Shown here in pieces: positions 1 through 12,195 of a stretch of 64,000 bases of DNA. The translations under genes were made by a program, and so were the position numbers. This DNA is from Jaltomata sinuosa. Taxonomy: Eukaryota > Streptophyta > Magnoliopsida > Solanales > Solanaceae. How positions within the stretch are numbered: position 1 is the first letter of the stretch; each line of letters opens with the position of its first letter. The stretch is from the NCBI GenBank assembly GCA_003996215.1, contig QJPP01002951.1, positions 124,001 through 188,000 of the forward strand, in the 5' to 3' direction. The notes under the pieces were generated by a model, which was not told the origin of the DNA, searched no databases, and was given only the letters and a program-made list of their open reading frames with translations.

Positions 1-1782
1 GCCATAGAGAATGACTCCATTATGGCGGTACCTCTATAGCGAGCGTGACGGGATTTAATGCAGAAATATTTCCCAAAATGTTCAGTTTTCACAATTCCAT
101 TTTGGGAGAAGGGCAAGCCGATTCCAGGCAATTTTTATCCATTTTTCATTGTTTTTCTTTCCTAAGGTAAGGTTTATACTCCCCAATCTTCGTACTACTT
201 TTCCTATGCGGTAGAATTGCTAGAAGGGAACTTGGGAAAGGTTAGAATAACCTAGGGATGGTAGAATCCGGAAAAGAAGGGGGATTCTAGGCATGAAAGT
301 TCTTGGGTAATGTTAAAAGCAAGGTTTATTGATCGCGTGTTATTAAATTCTCTATTTTTATCCATGAAAATGATAGAACTAGGGGAATTAATGGCGGGAA
401 ACCCGGGAAAAAAAGTAGAATGATCATGGTTGGTCTGGGATTTGGGATTTGGTGTAATCCGGGTAATACACAGGCCTTGTTTGTTAATTCAAGTACTTGT
501 ATGTTGTTTTAGACCAAGAACGAGAAAGGAATCTGAAACACAGGAAAGCTCGAGTTGAGTAGAGCTTGGATTATTTCGAGGTAGGTGATGGCTTACGATT
601 CCTGTGAATGTTGTATATTTTGTACTCTTATCTAAGTGTTTGTATGAATTGTATGACTTAGAAGAATTGTGTAGAATGACTAAGGGTTCTGTTTTACAGT
701 TTGTGAATTGAACGGTGTGTTGCTTGTTGGTTTACAAGTTGTTTGTTCATTATTTTGACTGTGGATTGTTGACATTCGGTTGGCTCGGGTATCACGCCTG
801 GTATGAAATACTAATGGTTGGCTCAGGTAACACGCCTGGTACGGGTATAACAAATGGTTGGCTCGGGTACCATGCCTGGTACGAAATACTAACGATTGGA
901 TACGGTATCACACTTGATACGGGTTTATTTCCTGCATTATTGCATTAGTATTGTTGCATTGCATTGATATTGTTGCATTGCTTTGGCTATTATTAGTTCC
1001 GTGAGTAGACCGGGCTATTTTTATTAAATTGTGATATTCATTGGTGGTCCTTGAGTGACCGAAAATCCTGTTATATCTGTGTAGTTGGTCTTGGATTAGG
1101 CCGGGTTGTCTGTTTAACACTTAGGTATTATTTAGAAGGGATCCCAGGGTGGGTCCGGGCTAGGCAATAAGGATGATTTATTGAATTTTGTGATTGTGGC
1201 TTAGAGTTATAAGAAGTGGATTTCATGTGAAACGAGCTAGGTAGAGACTTGCAGTCTAGGAGAGCTTATTGACTTGTTGCATGTTTTACGTACTTGTACT
1301 TGATTTGCTGTACTGAATTATACACTATTTATTTGGAACTGGTTGATGATCCTACCACCACTGTGTACTGATACTGCACTTTCTTTTCTTTCTTGTGAGT
1401 ACAGGAATCTTCCAGCGGCTGAGACACGACCTCATCTATAGTACCAGCATTTCCAGTCTTCAAAGGTGAGCCGTTTCGATCGAGTTGCCTTGAAACTATC
1501 ATTAGAGTTGTAGCCCATTTCTTTCGGACTTAGACTATTTCTGTTATTTTGGGTTTGCATCCCCGTGCTCTAGATATTGGTAGGTGTTTGGTACAATGAC
1601 TTTCAGATTCTAGGGGGTAATTTCTGCAGGTTTATATTAATGAAACTGTTTTATTATTATTGAATTGCTAGTTTACTTTATGCACTGGTTTTGAGATGCT
1701 AGAACAATTAAGTTCGGGAAAGTGATTGTTCGCTCACCCGGGGGTTGGGTGAGTGCCACTCACAGCGGCCTGGGTCGTGACA
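1..1782 (+). repeat. 5' LTR (left part outside the window)
   Basis: This stretch repeats at 7400-9193 with only scattered differences. It ends TCGTGACA, directly before a primer-binding site. It contains a tandem array of 38-40 bp units at 778-925 with the core GGTTGGCTCGGGTA. The terminal CA fits an LTR end. Confidence 0.92.
778..925 (+). repeat. 38-40 bp tandem repeat inside the 5' LTR
   Basis: Four units start at 778, 816, 856 and 894. Each has the form GGTTGGCTCGGGTA-YCACGCCTGGTA followed by an A-rich spacer. The same array recurs in the 3' LTR (about 8179-8325) and in the LTR of the second Ty3 element (60441-60592), so it belongs to the family. Confidence 0.85.
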
Positions 1783-1786
1783 AAGA

Positions 1787-1799
1787 TGGTATCAGAGCC
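1787..1799 (+). other. Primer-binding site (initiator tRNA-Met)
   Basis: TGGTATCAGAGCC lies four bases after the LTR end. It is complementary to the 3' end of plant initiator tRNA-Met, the usual primer for this group of LTR elements. Confidence 0.9.
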
Positions 1800-2001
1800 C
1801 TAGGTTCGTTGATCTCGTCGTACCAAACAGGTCTAGTAGAGTCTTGTGGAACGGTGCGGAGACGTCCGTACTTTTCTTCGAGAGGCTATAGGGCTTTAGG
1901 AAAACTATATCTTCCTTCTTTCCTTCGTGTTATAACTTGATTCCAATTGGTATATGGTGATACGAATTGGTATCTAATATCTTTCAATCTTTTGTCCGCA
2001 G

Positions 2002-3279
2002 ATGGTTAACATAAGAAATAATGGAGCTAGAGCAACGGTCCCGACAGCGGGCCCGGCTGTCCGTGGTAGAGGCCGAGAAAGGGGCAGAGGACGAGGTAGA
2101 GTCGCACCCGCCAAGGGTAGAGCTCAGGCTGCTGTTGATGCGTGTGAGGCGACCCCTTCCCCACCTCAGGAACATGTTTTTGAAGATGTATAAGTTGTGG
2201 CTGAAGATGGTGAGGGGCAGGAGGAGGAGGCACCGGTTGGGGGTGCAGGCCTCCCTACTATGACACCAAAAGCCTTTCATCAGGCTTGGAATATTTTGAG
2301 TGGGTTGGTGGGTACTGGAGCCATACCCGTGGCTTTTGCAAACTAGGCCTTGGACCCTCAGCCAACGGCTACTACAGCACCTAGGATGGATGCAGCTTCA
2401 GGCATAAATGATTTCTTCAGGCCAATGCTAGGCCCAGTGATGACAGAAAATGAGCATGGGATGCTGAGCAAGTTTCTCAAGCTGAAACCTCCTACTTTTT
2501 AGGGTACTGATAGGGAGGATGCTTACGAGTTTATCTTGGATTGCTATGAGAGGTTGCACAAGTTGGGTATTGTACGTCAGCATGGGGTTGAGTTTATTAC
2601 ATTTCAGTTGTAGGGTGATGCCAAGCAGTGGTGGAGGTCTCATGTGAAGTGTCGGTCTTCTGTTCTACCCTCACTGACTTAGGAGCAGTTCCATGCTTTG
2701 TTTTTAGAGAAGTACGTACCCTGTACTTTGAGGGACCAAAAGAAGGATGAGTTCTTGAACTTGGAGCAGGGTAGCATGTCAGTCTCTGCTTACGAGGCTA
2801 AATTTCATGCCTTGTCTCATTTTTCCACACAACTATTGGGTTCCGAGGAGGAACGGGTCCGGTTGTTTGTGAAAGTTTTGAATATTGAGCTATAGGTACT
2901 GTCAGTGCATATGATTTCTTCAGGAAAGGGCTTTAATGATGTGGTGGATTATGTGAAGCAACTTGAGGGAGTCAGGCAGACGGGGCAGGCTAAGACATTA
3001 GCCAAGAAGCCCCGAAATGAGGGAAATTATGGTGGCTCGCATTCCAGGGGTCATAATCAGCAGGTATACTCAACTTTTCCTATTCAGTCAGCTCTGCCAG
3101 CTGCTACAGGTGGTCGTCAGGGAGCTCATAACCAATATTTAGCTATTAGAGGCCAGGGAGCGTCTTATACGTCAGCTAGCAAGCCTATATTTGACCATGG
3201 TTGCTTCCATAGTGGTGATCTTGGCCACTTTAAGAGAGAATGCCCACTCAGGCAGACAGGTAATCAGAGTCAGCAATAG
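2002..3279 (+). pseudogene. gag of the first Ty3 element, broken
   Basis: Gag forms the virus-like particle. The reading frame opens at ATG 2002 with an Arg/Gly-rich N-terminus (GRGRERGRGRGR). It continues in one frame through a Ty3-type gag domain (for example LFLEKYVPCTLRDQKKDEFL, from 2698) to a zinc knuckle near 3190-3245. In-frame stops lie at 2191, 2344, 2500, 2611, 2680, 2893 and 3277. The zinc knuckle reads CFHSGDLGHFKREC: the second Cys of the CX2CX4HX4C motif has become Ser, while the second element in this window keeps it (CFHCGDLGHFKREC). Most stops are TAG where the second element has CAG. The protein is not made in full. Confidence 0.92.
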
Positions 3280-6200
3280 CCTAGAGCGGTGGTCCCAGCA
3301 GGTAGAGGCATTAATGGTAGAGGTCGTCCACAGGGTGGGAGAGGAAACTTTCAGGGAGGCCAGGGCGACAGAGGGAACGGCGGCGCGGGCAGAGGTGCAG
3401 CGCAGTCGGCCCGAGAAGTTGTCTGTATAGATGATTGGGCTCATTGCTATGCTTTTCCAGGGAGGACCGAGGCGAAAGCATCAGATGCGGTGATCACAGG
3501 TACCACTCTTGTCTGCGATAAAATAGCTTTGGTATTATTTGACCCAGGTTCTACATATTCTTATGTATCTGTGAGTTTTGCATTGGGTCTGGAATTGACT
3601 TGTGATATCCTTGATTCCCTTATTCATGTTTCTACCCCAATTGGAGAGTCTGTGATTGTGACTCATGTTTATCGTGACTGTTCTGTTGTGTTTGTGGGGT
3701 TGCATACTTGGGTAGACTTAGTAATCCTAGATATGGCTGATTTTGATATTATCTTGGGCATGACATGGTTATCCCCTTACATGTTATGTTGAATTGTAAC
3801 ACCAAGATTGTGGCTCTAGAGATTCTGGGCAAGGATAGACTAGAATGGGAGGGTGTGTACAGGCCTAAGCCAGTTAAAGTCATATCATTTATTCGGGCTA
3901 GAAAGCTAGTGGGAAGGGGGTGTCTAGCCTTCTTGGCTCATCTCCGAGATGATAGTGTGGAGTCCCCATCTATTGTGTCAGTTCCGGTGGTTTCTGAGTT
4001 CCTAGAGTTGTTTCCAGCGGATTTGCCTGGTATGCCTCCGGACAGGGATATAGACTTTTGTATTAATCTGGAGCTAGGCACTCGTCCCATTTCTATTCCT
4101 CTATATCGTATTGCTCTGGTAGAGTTAAGGGAACTTAAGACTCAGCTGTAGGAACTCCTAGATAAGAGATTTATCCGTCCCAGTGCTTCGCCTTGGGGTG
4201 CTCCTGTGTTGTTTGTAAAGAAAAAGGATGGTAGTATGCGGATGTGCATAGATTATAGGCAGTTGAACAAGGTGACCATCCGGAATAAGTACCCTTTACC
4301 CCGCATTGATGATTTGTTTAACCAACTTCAGGGTGCAATGGTGTTTTCAAAAATTGACTTGAGGTCGGGGTACCATCAGTTGAGGATTAGGCCTGAGGAC
4401 ATTCCTAAGACTACTTTTTAGACTCGGTATGGGCATTACGAGTTCCTAGTAATGTCATTTGGTTTGACTAATACGCCAGCAGCATTCATGAGTTTGATGA
4501 ATGGGGTATTTAAGTCGTATCTGGATTCCTTCGTGATTGTGTTTATCAATGATATTTTGATCTACTCCAAGAGTAGGGAGGAGCATGCTAGTCATCTCCG
4601 TATTGTGTTGGACATCTTGAGACGCCAGAGGCTTTGTGTAAAGTTCTCCAAGTGTGAATTTTGGTTGACTTCAGTTGCGTTCATGGGGCATGTAGTGTTA
4701 GAAAAAGGGGTGATGGTAGATCCCCAGAAATTGAAGCGGTCAAGAGTTGGGTCCGGCCTAGCTTTGTGACTGAGGTGATGAGTTTTGTTGGACTTACAGG
4801 GTACTATCAGAGGTTTGTTAAGGATTTTGCGTCTATTGCTACTCACCTAACCAGGCTGACACAGAAAGATGTACCATTTGTGTGGTCTGACAAGTGCGAG
4901 GAAAGCTTCCAAAAGCTCAAGACACTTCTGACCATGGCTCCTGTATTGTCCTTTCCGGTTGAAAGTAAAGATTTTATTTTTTACTGTGATGCTTCACATT
5001 CTGGTTTGGGTGTTGTGTTGATGCAGGATAGGAATGTGATAGCCTATGCATCTAGGTAGTTGAAGGAGCATGAGAGGAACTATCCTACGCATGACTTAGA
5101 ATTGGAAACAGTGGTCTTTGCGCTCAAGATTTGGAGGCACTATCTCTATGGTGTCAAGTGTGAAGTGTTCACTGATCATCGCAGTCTACAGCATGTCTTC
5201 ACTCAGAAGGATTTGAATTTGAGGCAGAGAAGGTGGATGGAGTTATTGAAGGACTATGATGTGACCATTCAATATCATCCGGGTAAGGCTAATGTGGTGG
5301 CAAACGCATTGAGCTGTAAAACAGTTAGCATGGGTAGTTTGGCTTGTTTGGGGGTGTCCAAACGACCACTACCGAGGAAAATTCGGGCCTTAGAGGCAGA
5401 ATTCATGCATTTGGGTGTTTCAGGGTGGGTTGTTGGCCAGCATTGAGGTCAAATCCACCTTCATAGAGAAAATAAAGGCTAAACAGTTTCAGGATCCGAA
5501 ACTGAGTAAGCTTTGAGGTTAGGTAATATCCGGGGAATCCAGGGATGTCATGTTAGACTGTGGTGGAGTACTAAATTTTAGAGGAAGGATTTGTGTTCCT
5601 TGGGTTGATGATATGATTCAGAAAATCTTGGCGGAAGCTCATGGTTCGCAGTACTCAATTCATCCGGGTGTGACTAAAATGTACAGGAACTTGAGGCAGC
5701 ATTACTGGTGGCCCGGAATGAAAAAGAACATAGTTGACCTTATGTCCAAGTGTCAGAATTGCTAGCAGGTAAAGTATAAGCACCAGAGACCTGCAGGACT
5801 ACTTCAGAGGATGCCCATTCCTGAGTGAAAGTGGGAAAGGATAGCCATGGACATTATGGTGGGTCTTCCCAAGACATTGGGGAAGTATGACTCAATTTGG
5901 GTCATTGTTGATATGCTGACCAAGTCTGCTCGTTTTATTCCGGTCAGGGTAGATTTCAATTCGCAGCAATTGGATAAGATCTACGTGAAGGAGATTGTGA
6001 GATTACATGGGGTGCCACTGTCCATCATTTCAGACAGGGGTACGCAGTTCACCTTTAAGTTTTGGGGTAAGCAACATGAAGAGTTGGGTACGCAACTCAC
6101 TTTTAGCACCGCTTTCCATCCTCAAACTGATGGTCAGTTAGAGAGGATGATCCAGGTGTTGGAGGATATGCTGAGAGCATGTGTGATGGACTTCGGGGGT

Positions 6201-6944
6201 CATGGGGACCAGTTTCTACCGTTGTGCGAGTCCTCATACAATAATAGATATCACTCCAGCATTGACATGGCACCTTTCGAAGCATTGTATGGGAGGAGCT
6301 GCAGATCACCGATTGGGTGGTTTGAGGAAGGCGATGTACAGCCTTTGGGAGTGGAATTCGTAAAGGAAGCACAGGAAAAAGTAAGGGGCATTCAGGTCAA
6401 GTTGTTGGCTGCCCAAAGTAGGCAGAAGGAGTATGCAGACCGCAAGGTCCGGGACATGGAATTTCAAGTTGGTGAACAAGTATTGTTGAAAGTGTCACCA
6501 ATGAAGGAAGTTATGCAGTTTGGTAAGAAGTGTAAGCTTAGCCCTCGGTTCATCGGTCCGTTTGAGATTCTAGAGATTGTGGGGCCAGTGGCTTACAAGT
6601 TAGCACTGCCGCCCAGTTTGTCGGGTGTCTATCCGGTGTTCCATGTATCCATGCTTAAGCGATACCATGGGGATGGAGACTACATCATCAAGTGGAATGA
6701 GGTGTTTTTTGATAATGATCTTCGTTATGAAGAGGAACCAGTCTTAATTCTTTCTCGGGATATCCGGAGGTTGAGGACAAAGGTGATTGATATGGTAAAG
6801 GTTCAGTAGAAGCATTGTCCGGTTAATGAAGCCACTTGGGAAACCGAGAAGGACATGTGGGACAAGTACCCTCAATTATTTGAGAATTCAGGTACTTTCT
6901 TCCCATTATTTTCTGTAATTTTGGGTTTGATCATTCGGGGATGA
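3280..6944 (+). pseudogene. pol of the first Ty3 element: PR-RT-RH-INT-chromodomain, broken
   Basis: The protease motif [12 protein letters not shown] is at about 3535-3570. RT begins near 4206 ([19 protein letters not shown]) and the motif A region [11 protein letters not shown] is intact. The catalytic box reads FINDIL at about 4545, so one Asp of the usual IDD has become Asn. RNase H shows FYCDASHSGLGVVL (near 4980) and TDHRSL. The integrase zinc finger is at 5640-5765 and the core at 5847-6500 (IVDMLTKSARF, ISDRGTQFT, HPQTDGQLER). A chromodomain-like tail ends at TGA 6942. Stops lie at 4149, 4419, 5057, 5514, 5520, 5763, 5826 and 6807. Frameshifts lie near 3780, 4725 and 5430. The longest surviving frame is the integrase core, 5847-6809. 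Confidence 0.93.
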
Positions 6945-6967
6945 ACGATGGGTAAATTGATATTTGT

Positions 6968-9193
6968 TGTAATGACCGGGTTCATCGTTATGGATAGTCC
7001 GATCGTGCCAAGTCTTAGAGTTAGAAAACTCCGGATTTGGGGGTTTGAAATTCTAGGCTAGGCTAGTCTCGGCCGGTTTAGGGGTGAGGTATGGTCTAGG
7101 GCAATCTGGATAAGGATTAGGTTGGATGTCTTGTGTTGAGCTAGTTTTTATCATAGCTAATGCGTAGAGGAGTCTGTGGGACTTTTCAAAATCAAATTCG
7201 GGTAAATAGAACTCCCAGAATTGTGTTTACGTGAAGGGGTTGTTTCTGATCATCAGGGGAAGCAAGTGTGTTGTAAAATGGGAAAATTTTGGAGATTTCT
7301 GAACTTTCTGTCCATGACGAGCGCAACGGCTCCGCCATAGCGACCTCCGTTGTAGCGGAGAAATTACCGCTACAGCGGAAGTCAACATCGGTCAGCCTCC
7401 GTCATAGCGAATGACTCTGCTACGGCGGTACCACTATAGCGGAGCACGATGGGATTTAATGAAGAAAAATTCCCCAAAATGTTCAGTTTTCATAATTCCA
7501 TTTTGGGATAAGGGCAAGGCGATTCCAGGCGATTTTCCTCTATTTTCCATTGTTTTTCTTTCCTAAGGTAAGGTTTCTACTCTCCAATCTTCGTACTACT
7601 TTTCCTACGTGGTAGAATTGCTAGAAGGGAACTTGGGAAAAGGTTAGAATAACCTAGGGATGGTAGAATCCGGGGAAGAAGGGAGATTCTAGGCATGAAA
7701 GTTCTTGGGTAATGTTAAAAGCAAGGTTTATTGATCGCGTGTTGTTAAATTCTCTATTTTTATCCGTGAAAATGATAGAACTAGGGGAATTAATGGCGAA
7801 AAACTTGGGAAAAATGATAGAATGATCATGGTTGGTCTGGGATTTGGGATTTGGTGTAATCCGGGTAATACGTAGGCCTTGTTTGTTAATTCAAGTACTT
7901 GCATGTTGTTTTAGACCAAGAACGAGAAAGGAATCCAGAACACGAGAAAGCTCGGGTTAAGTAGAGCTTGGATCATTTTGAGGTAGGTGATGGCTTACGA
8001 TTCCTGTGATGTTGTATATTTTGTACTCTTATCTAAGTGTTTGTATGAACTGCATAACTTAGAAGAATTGTGTAGAATGTCTAAGGGTCCTATTTTACAG
8101 TCTGTGAATTGAACGGTGTGTTGCTTGTTGGTTTACAAGTTGTTTGTTCATTATTTTGACTGTGGATTGTTGACATTCGGTTGACTCGGGTATCACGCCT
8201 AGTATGAAATACTAATGGTTGGCTCAGGTACCACGCCTGGTACAGGTATAACAAATGGTTGGCTCGGGTATCATGCCTGGTACGAAATACTAACGGTTGT
8301 CTAGGGTACCACGCTTGGTACGGGTTTATTTCCTGCATCATTGCATTAGTATAGTTGCATTGCATTGATATTGTTGCATTGCTTTGGCTATTATTGGTTC
8401 CGTGAGTGGACCGGGCTGTTTTTATTGAATTGTGATATTCATTGGTGGTCCTTGAGTGACCGGGAATCCTGTTATATCTGTGTAGTTGGTCTTGGATTAG
8501 GCCGGGTTGTCTGTTTAACACTTAGGTGTTGTTTAGAAGAGATACCATGGTGGATCCGGGCTAGGCAATAAGGATGATTTATTAATTTTTGTGATTGTGG
8601 CTTAGAGTTATAAGAAATGAATTTCATGTGAAACGAACTAGGTAGAGACTTGTAGTGTAGGGGAGCCTATTGACTTGTTGCATATTTTCCGTACTTGTAC
8701 TTGATTTACTGTACTGAATTATATACTGTTTATTTGAAACTGGCTGATGATCCTACTAGTACACAATGGTGGTGTACTAATACTGCACTTGCTTTTCTTT
8801 CTTGTGAGTCCAGAAAATCTTCCAGCGGCTGAGACGCGACCTCATCTGTAGTACCAACGTTTCCAGTCTTCAAGGGTGAGCCGCTTCGATCGAGCTGCCT
8901 TGAAACTATCATTAGAGTTGTAGCCCATTTGTTTAGGGCTTAGACTATTTCTGTTATTTTGGAGTTGCATCGCCGTGCTCTAGATATTGGTAGGTGTTTG
9001 GTACTGCGACTTTCAGATTCTAGGGGGTAATTTCCGCAGGTTTATATTAATGAAGCTGTTTTATTATTATTGAATTGCTAGTTTACTTTTATGCAATTGT
9101 TTTGACCTGCTAGAACGATTAAGTTCGGGGAAGTGATGGTTCGCTCACCCGGGGGTTGGGTGAGTGCCACTCACGGTGGTCTAGATCGTGACA
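6968..9193 (+). repeat. 3' LTR of the first Ty3 element
   Basis: It starts TGTAATGACCGGGTTC and ends TCGTGACA, 2226 bp. The start matches that of the second element's LTR (TGTAACAACCGGGTCC at 59211), which supports the boundary. The stretch before it (6945-6967) holds only a weak purine tract, so the polypurine primer site is degraded. It carries a cluster of CCGCTACAGCGG-like palindromes (7325-7445) and the 38-40 bp tandem array (8179-8325). Confidence 0.9.
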
Positions 9194-11382
9194 GCAAGAC
9201 TTCTTTGATCTTAGGTTTTGGCTTAGAAATTCAAAGTTCATTTCTCCGACGGTGGTGGAGAAAATAACTTCTGTTGAAAATTTATCGTCCCAATCTCGCT
9301 GCCCAAAAAGAGGTAAATTCATCTCTTTTTTCACTTTGTTTCTCTGGTTCTTGTTTCAAAAAGGGATAAACCAGTGAACAAGCCCCAAATCCTTCTTCGC
9401 GTACGCAAGAAAGGGGGCGCCTAAATGAGCCCGCCTACGCGGTGGGGTCCTTGCCTTCACAAAAGAGGTCCTATGGCACCTATATATAGTTTTAACTTCG
9501 TTTTCTTCTCCAAACATTCCGAAATTTTCATTAACATTAAGCTTCAAGAGATGGTTCAAGGCTTCTACTTCATCCCTAACATTCCTGGTGAGTTCATTCC
9601 CCCCCCCCTCTCCTTTCTCGTCGTTTAATTCACGTTATCTTTTGTTTATTCCGTTTTAAATCCTTGTTTAAATCCTTCTTGATCAAGTGAACTTTCGGGG
9701 CTGTTTTGGGTCTCGAAACAAGCCCTATTTGAGCTCAAATATTGGACATGAATTTATAAATCCGCTGTAAATATAATTGTGAAATTTGTTTCTGGTTTCT
9801 TTGCGCAGGCCTCGAGGGTCATTTTCTGGCCCAAAATTTCGTATAGCAATATATGTGTCATTTTTCATGTCTTGATGTGTAGATTGTGTTTGTGATAGCG
9901 TGACAGTATTTAGAGACTATCTGGAAGGGAAAGGCATATGACTAATAGTTCGTGCTTGCACTTCAGCCCCGAGGTAAATTACAATTTCCTTCTTCTAGAC
10001 CTGGCTTAGTTAGATTCTATAGTTTATAAGTTACATGAACGTTAGGGTAAGTTTAGATTAGAATTAGGCTTGAATCCTATTTTTTGCTTAAATTGGCATT
10101 TTTGAGATGGTAGAGTAGGTTTATTCATGCTTGCCCTTAGCTTAGGAGCTTGTAGCCTTGTCGTGATACGACTAGAATCCCTAGAGTAATTTAAGGAGGT
10201 TTTAGGGGTTGTAGAGTAGGTGCCTTGATTTATTTTCGTATTATAGTTCTATTTTTCGTCTTTATTTATTATTATTGTGTAACTATAGGCCTGAGACCAT
10301 AGCTTTGGACTGGATGGAGTTCCAAGTAAGTGCCTTGTTTGGATGGCGTCCTTGCCCTATCTTTGGTGTATACTTCTGCATTTATTTGAGTGTTGTGTTG
10401 CATATATTCATTCCAGTGTTCATAAACATGGAACATAACTGATTTTTCTAAGAAAGAATAGTTGGTTTTGAGTTAAAAAGAGATTTTTCACTGTTACCGT
10501 GCATTTTAAACTTTTAAAAGGATTTGTACTACTGTACTATCGATTTTGGATTTAAAAGCTAAAATGCCTCCCTTTTTATCGATTTAAGTTCCGTAGAGGA
10601 TACTTTTACTCATTACATGTTCGATGCTGGGATTCTGGACCCATATTTACTTATTGCATGTTCGATGCTGGGATTTCATACTAATATTTACTTATTACAT
10701 GTCCGATTCTAGAATTTTGGATTAATATTTACTTACTGCTCGTCCGATTCTAGGATTTCGAACTCATGTTGCATCGGTCGCATACTGCACCACATCCATC
10801 TCATGCTGCACTGCATTGTATGTTGATTGATTCTGCTTAAAATGATTGATTTTCTTATATTGTATATTATCTTTCTGAGCTTGGTCGGTCTATGATGCCT
10901 ACTGAGTACCTCGTGTTTTGGTACTCATACTTCACTCTGCATTTTTTTCTGATGCAACACCTAGTACGAGCCATTCTCAGTGATCATCCTCTCTCATTTG
11001 TGGCCAGTTGTTGTTCGAATCATGGTGAGCTCCCGGTATTTAGAGACTTTTATTGCTTTGCCTCTACCCTTCTGTCTATATTTTATATTTTGGATAGGCA
11101 GTATATGTTGTATAGCATTATTTCATACTGTAGATGCTCTTGTACCGATGACACTAGGTCTAAAGTCGGTTCTTGTATATGTTCATCTTCTTGGTCACTT
11201 CAGGGTCATTCTTGTATATTTAGTACTATGGGTATGTATCCATATTATTGGTCCCTATCTTGCATGTTTTTCTTCTAATTTTCTTTATTTAAATGTTTAG
11301 TCGTGTTATCGTATTCGTGGATTGGCTTGCCTACTGCGAGATTTTGGCAGGCTCTATCACGACCCGATTTCAATTCGTGACA
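9194..11382 (+). mobile_element. Probable old LTR remnant (solo-LTR-like)
   Basis: No open frame of note lies here. The stretch ends TCGTGACA, the same eight bases that end the Tekay-type LTRs. It has a TATA-like TATATATAG near 9480, a G/C-rich leader before it, and a tandem array at 10605-10768. Phrases such as TACTGAGTACCTCGTGTTTTGG (around 10898) resemble nightshade LTR sequences I recall. I cannot define a clear left end: the first Ty3 element lies directly against it and may have inserted into it. Confidence 0.35.
10605..10768 (+). repeat. 41-bp tandem repeat, four copies
   Basis: Units begin at 10605, 10646, 10687 and 10728, a constant 41-bp period. The core is TTTACTTATTACATGTTCGA followed by TKCTGGGATTTYGGA and ACTAATA. 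Copies differ at several positions, so the array is not recent. Confidence 0.8.
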
Positions 11383-11394
11383 GAGATTGAGAGT

Positions 11395-11512
11395 CGAGTC
11401 CTAGATTGAGGTCGTATCCTGGGTCTCGGGTCGGGGTCAGGATTGAGAGTCGATTCTTGAGTCTCAAGTCGGAGTTGGATTTCGGGTCAGGGTCGGGCCC
11501 GATTTCATTGAA
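11395..11512 (+). repeat. G/T-rich simple repeat
   Basis: A degenerate run built on GGGTCGGG, GAGTCGAG and GATTGAGAGTCG motifs. It gives spurious open frames on both strands and is not coding. Confidence 0.55.
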
Positions 11513-11519
11513 TTTGCCC

Positions 11520-12118
11520 ACATTATATCTAATTGCCCTTGAAATAATAATTTTTTTTTTACTAATCAAACACCTAAAAATAAGTAAGAAAATAACTTAT
11601 TTTTCAAGAAATTGACCAAGAACCGACCACATGAGATCGATATGTTCGGTAAAAACTATCAGAAAAATTGACCATATGTGGATGGTAATAGGTCGATTTC
11701 TTAAATTATTATTTTTATTTATTTATTGGTAACCAACCACGTGGCCAGTTTTAGTTAAATTATTTTTTTAATAATTTAAAGAAAACAGATCACACAAGGT
11801 CGGTTTTTAATAAAAATTAAAAATAATTAATATTTAAAACAAACTTGGAGTAATCGATTTTATGTAGATTATTAAAAATTAAATTTAATAATCATCGATC
11901 ACATAAAGTCGATCATTAAAAAATATTAACGAATTCATTTTCGATCAAAAATTAAATCCGTTCAATTGAGGTCGGTCAAAACTGACCTCATGTGGACAGA
12001 TTTAATTTCTTGCCTAGTATTTGTTGATCAAAGCTTTTTGATTGGTATATATTAAGAAAATCAACCTCATGCAATTGATTTTTTGAGGTCGATTTTCCTA
12101 TTTATTTTTTTTGTAGTG
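11520..12118. mobile_element. CACTA (En/Spm) transposon terminal fragment
   Basis: The right edge reads TTTTTTTTGTAGTG, the inverse of the CACTACAAAAA terminus of CACTA elements. Inward from it lie repeated subterminal motifs of the type AGGTCGGTCAAAACTGACCT and GACCACATGAGRTCGAT, spaced over about 500 bp as is usual in this superfamily. I see no matching CACTAC end on the left and no transposase frame, so this is a fragment or a truncated non-autonomous copy. Confidence 0.72.
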
Positions 12119-12195
12119 AGAGACAACTTTCTTTTTGATCCTGGATGAGTTTTCTCTACTTGCTCTAAAATTCTAGAATTTAGATATCATTTTAT

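Larger units (their letters stand above)
1..9193 (+). mobile_element. Ty3 LTR retrotransposon, Tekay/Del-type chromovirus, decayed
   Basis: The element has LTR - PBS - gag - protease - RT - RNase H - integrase - chromodomain-like tail - LTR, all on +. The order integrase after RNase H defines Ty3 elements. The C-terminal tail matching NEATWETEKDMWDKYPQLFE is what I recall from the Tekay/Del chromovirus group. The window begins inside the 5' LTR: base 1 aligns to about 7400 of the 3' LTR, so roughly 430 bp of the 5' LTR are missing. The coding part carries many stops and frameshifts, so it cannot move by itself. A target duplication cannot be checked because the left flank lies outside the window; the right flank begins GCAAG. 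Confidence 0.93.

Noticed and set aside
1984..2280. Open frames on the minus strand across gag
   Set aside because: Shadows of the Arg/Gly-rich gag frame on +; they have no homology of their own.
6103..6372. Minus-strand open frame across the Ty3 integrase
   Set aside because: Opposite-strand shadow of a clear integrase core.
5847..6809. A domesticated integrase gene
   Set aside because: It is the longest open frame of the first Ty3 element but is flanked by stops within the same polyprotein and has no separate promoter or start; survival by chance is the simpler reading.
10892..11300. Two overlapping open frames of 106-128 residues
   Set aside because: Cys/Tyr/Phe-rich, overlapping in different frames within a probable LTR remnant; no family match.
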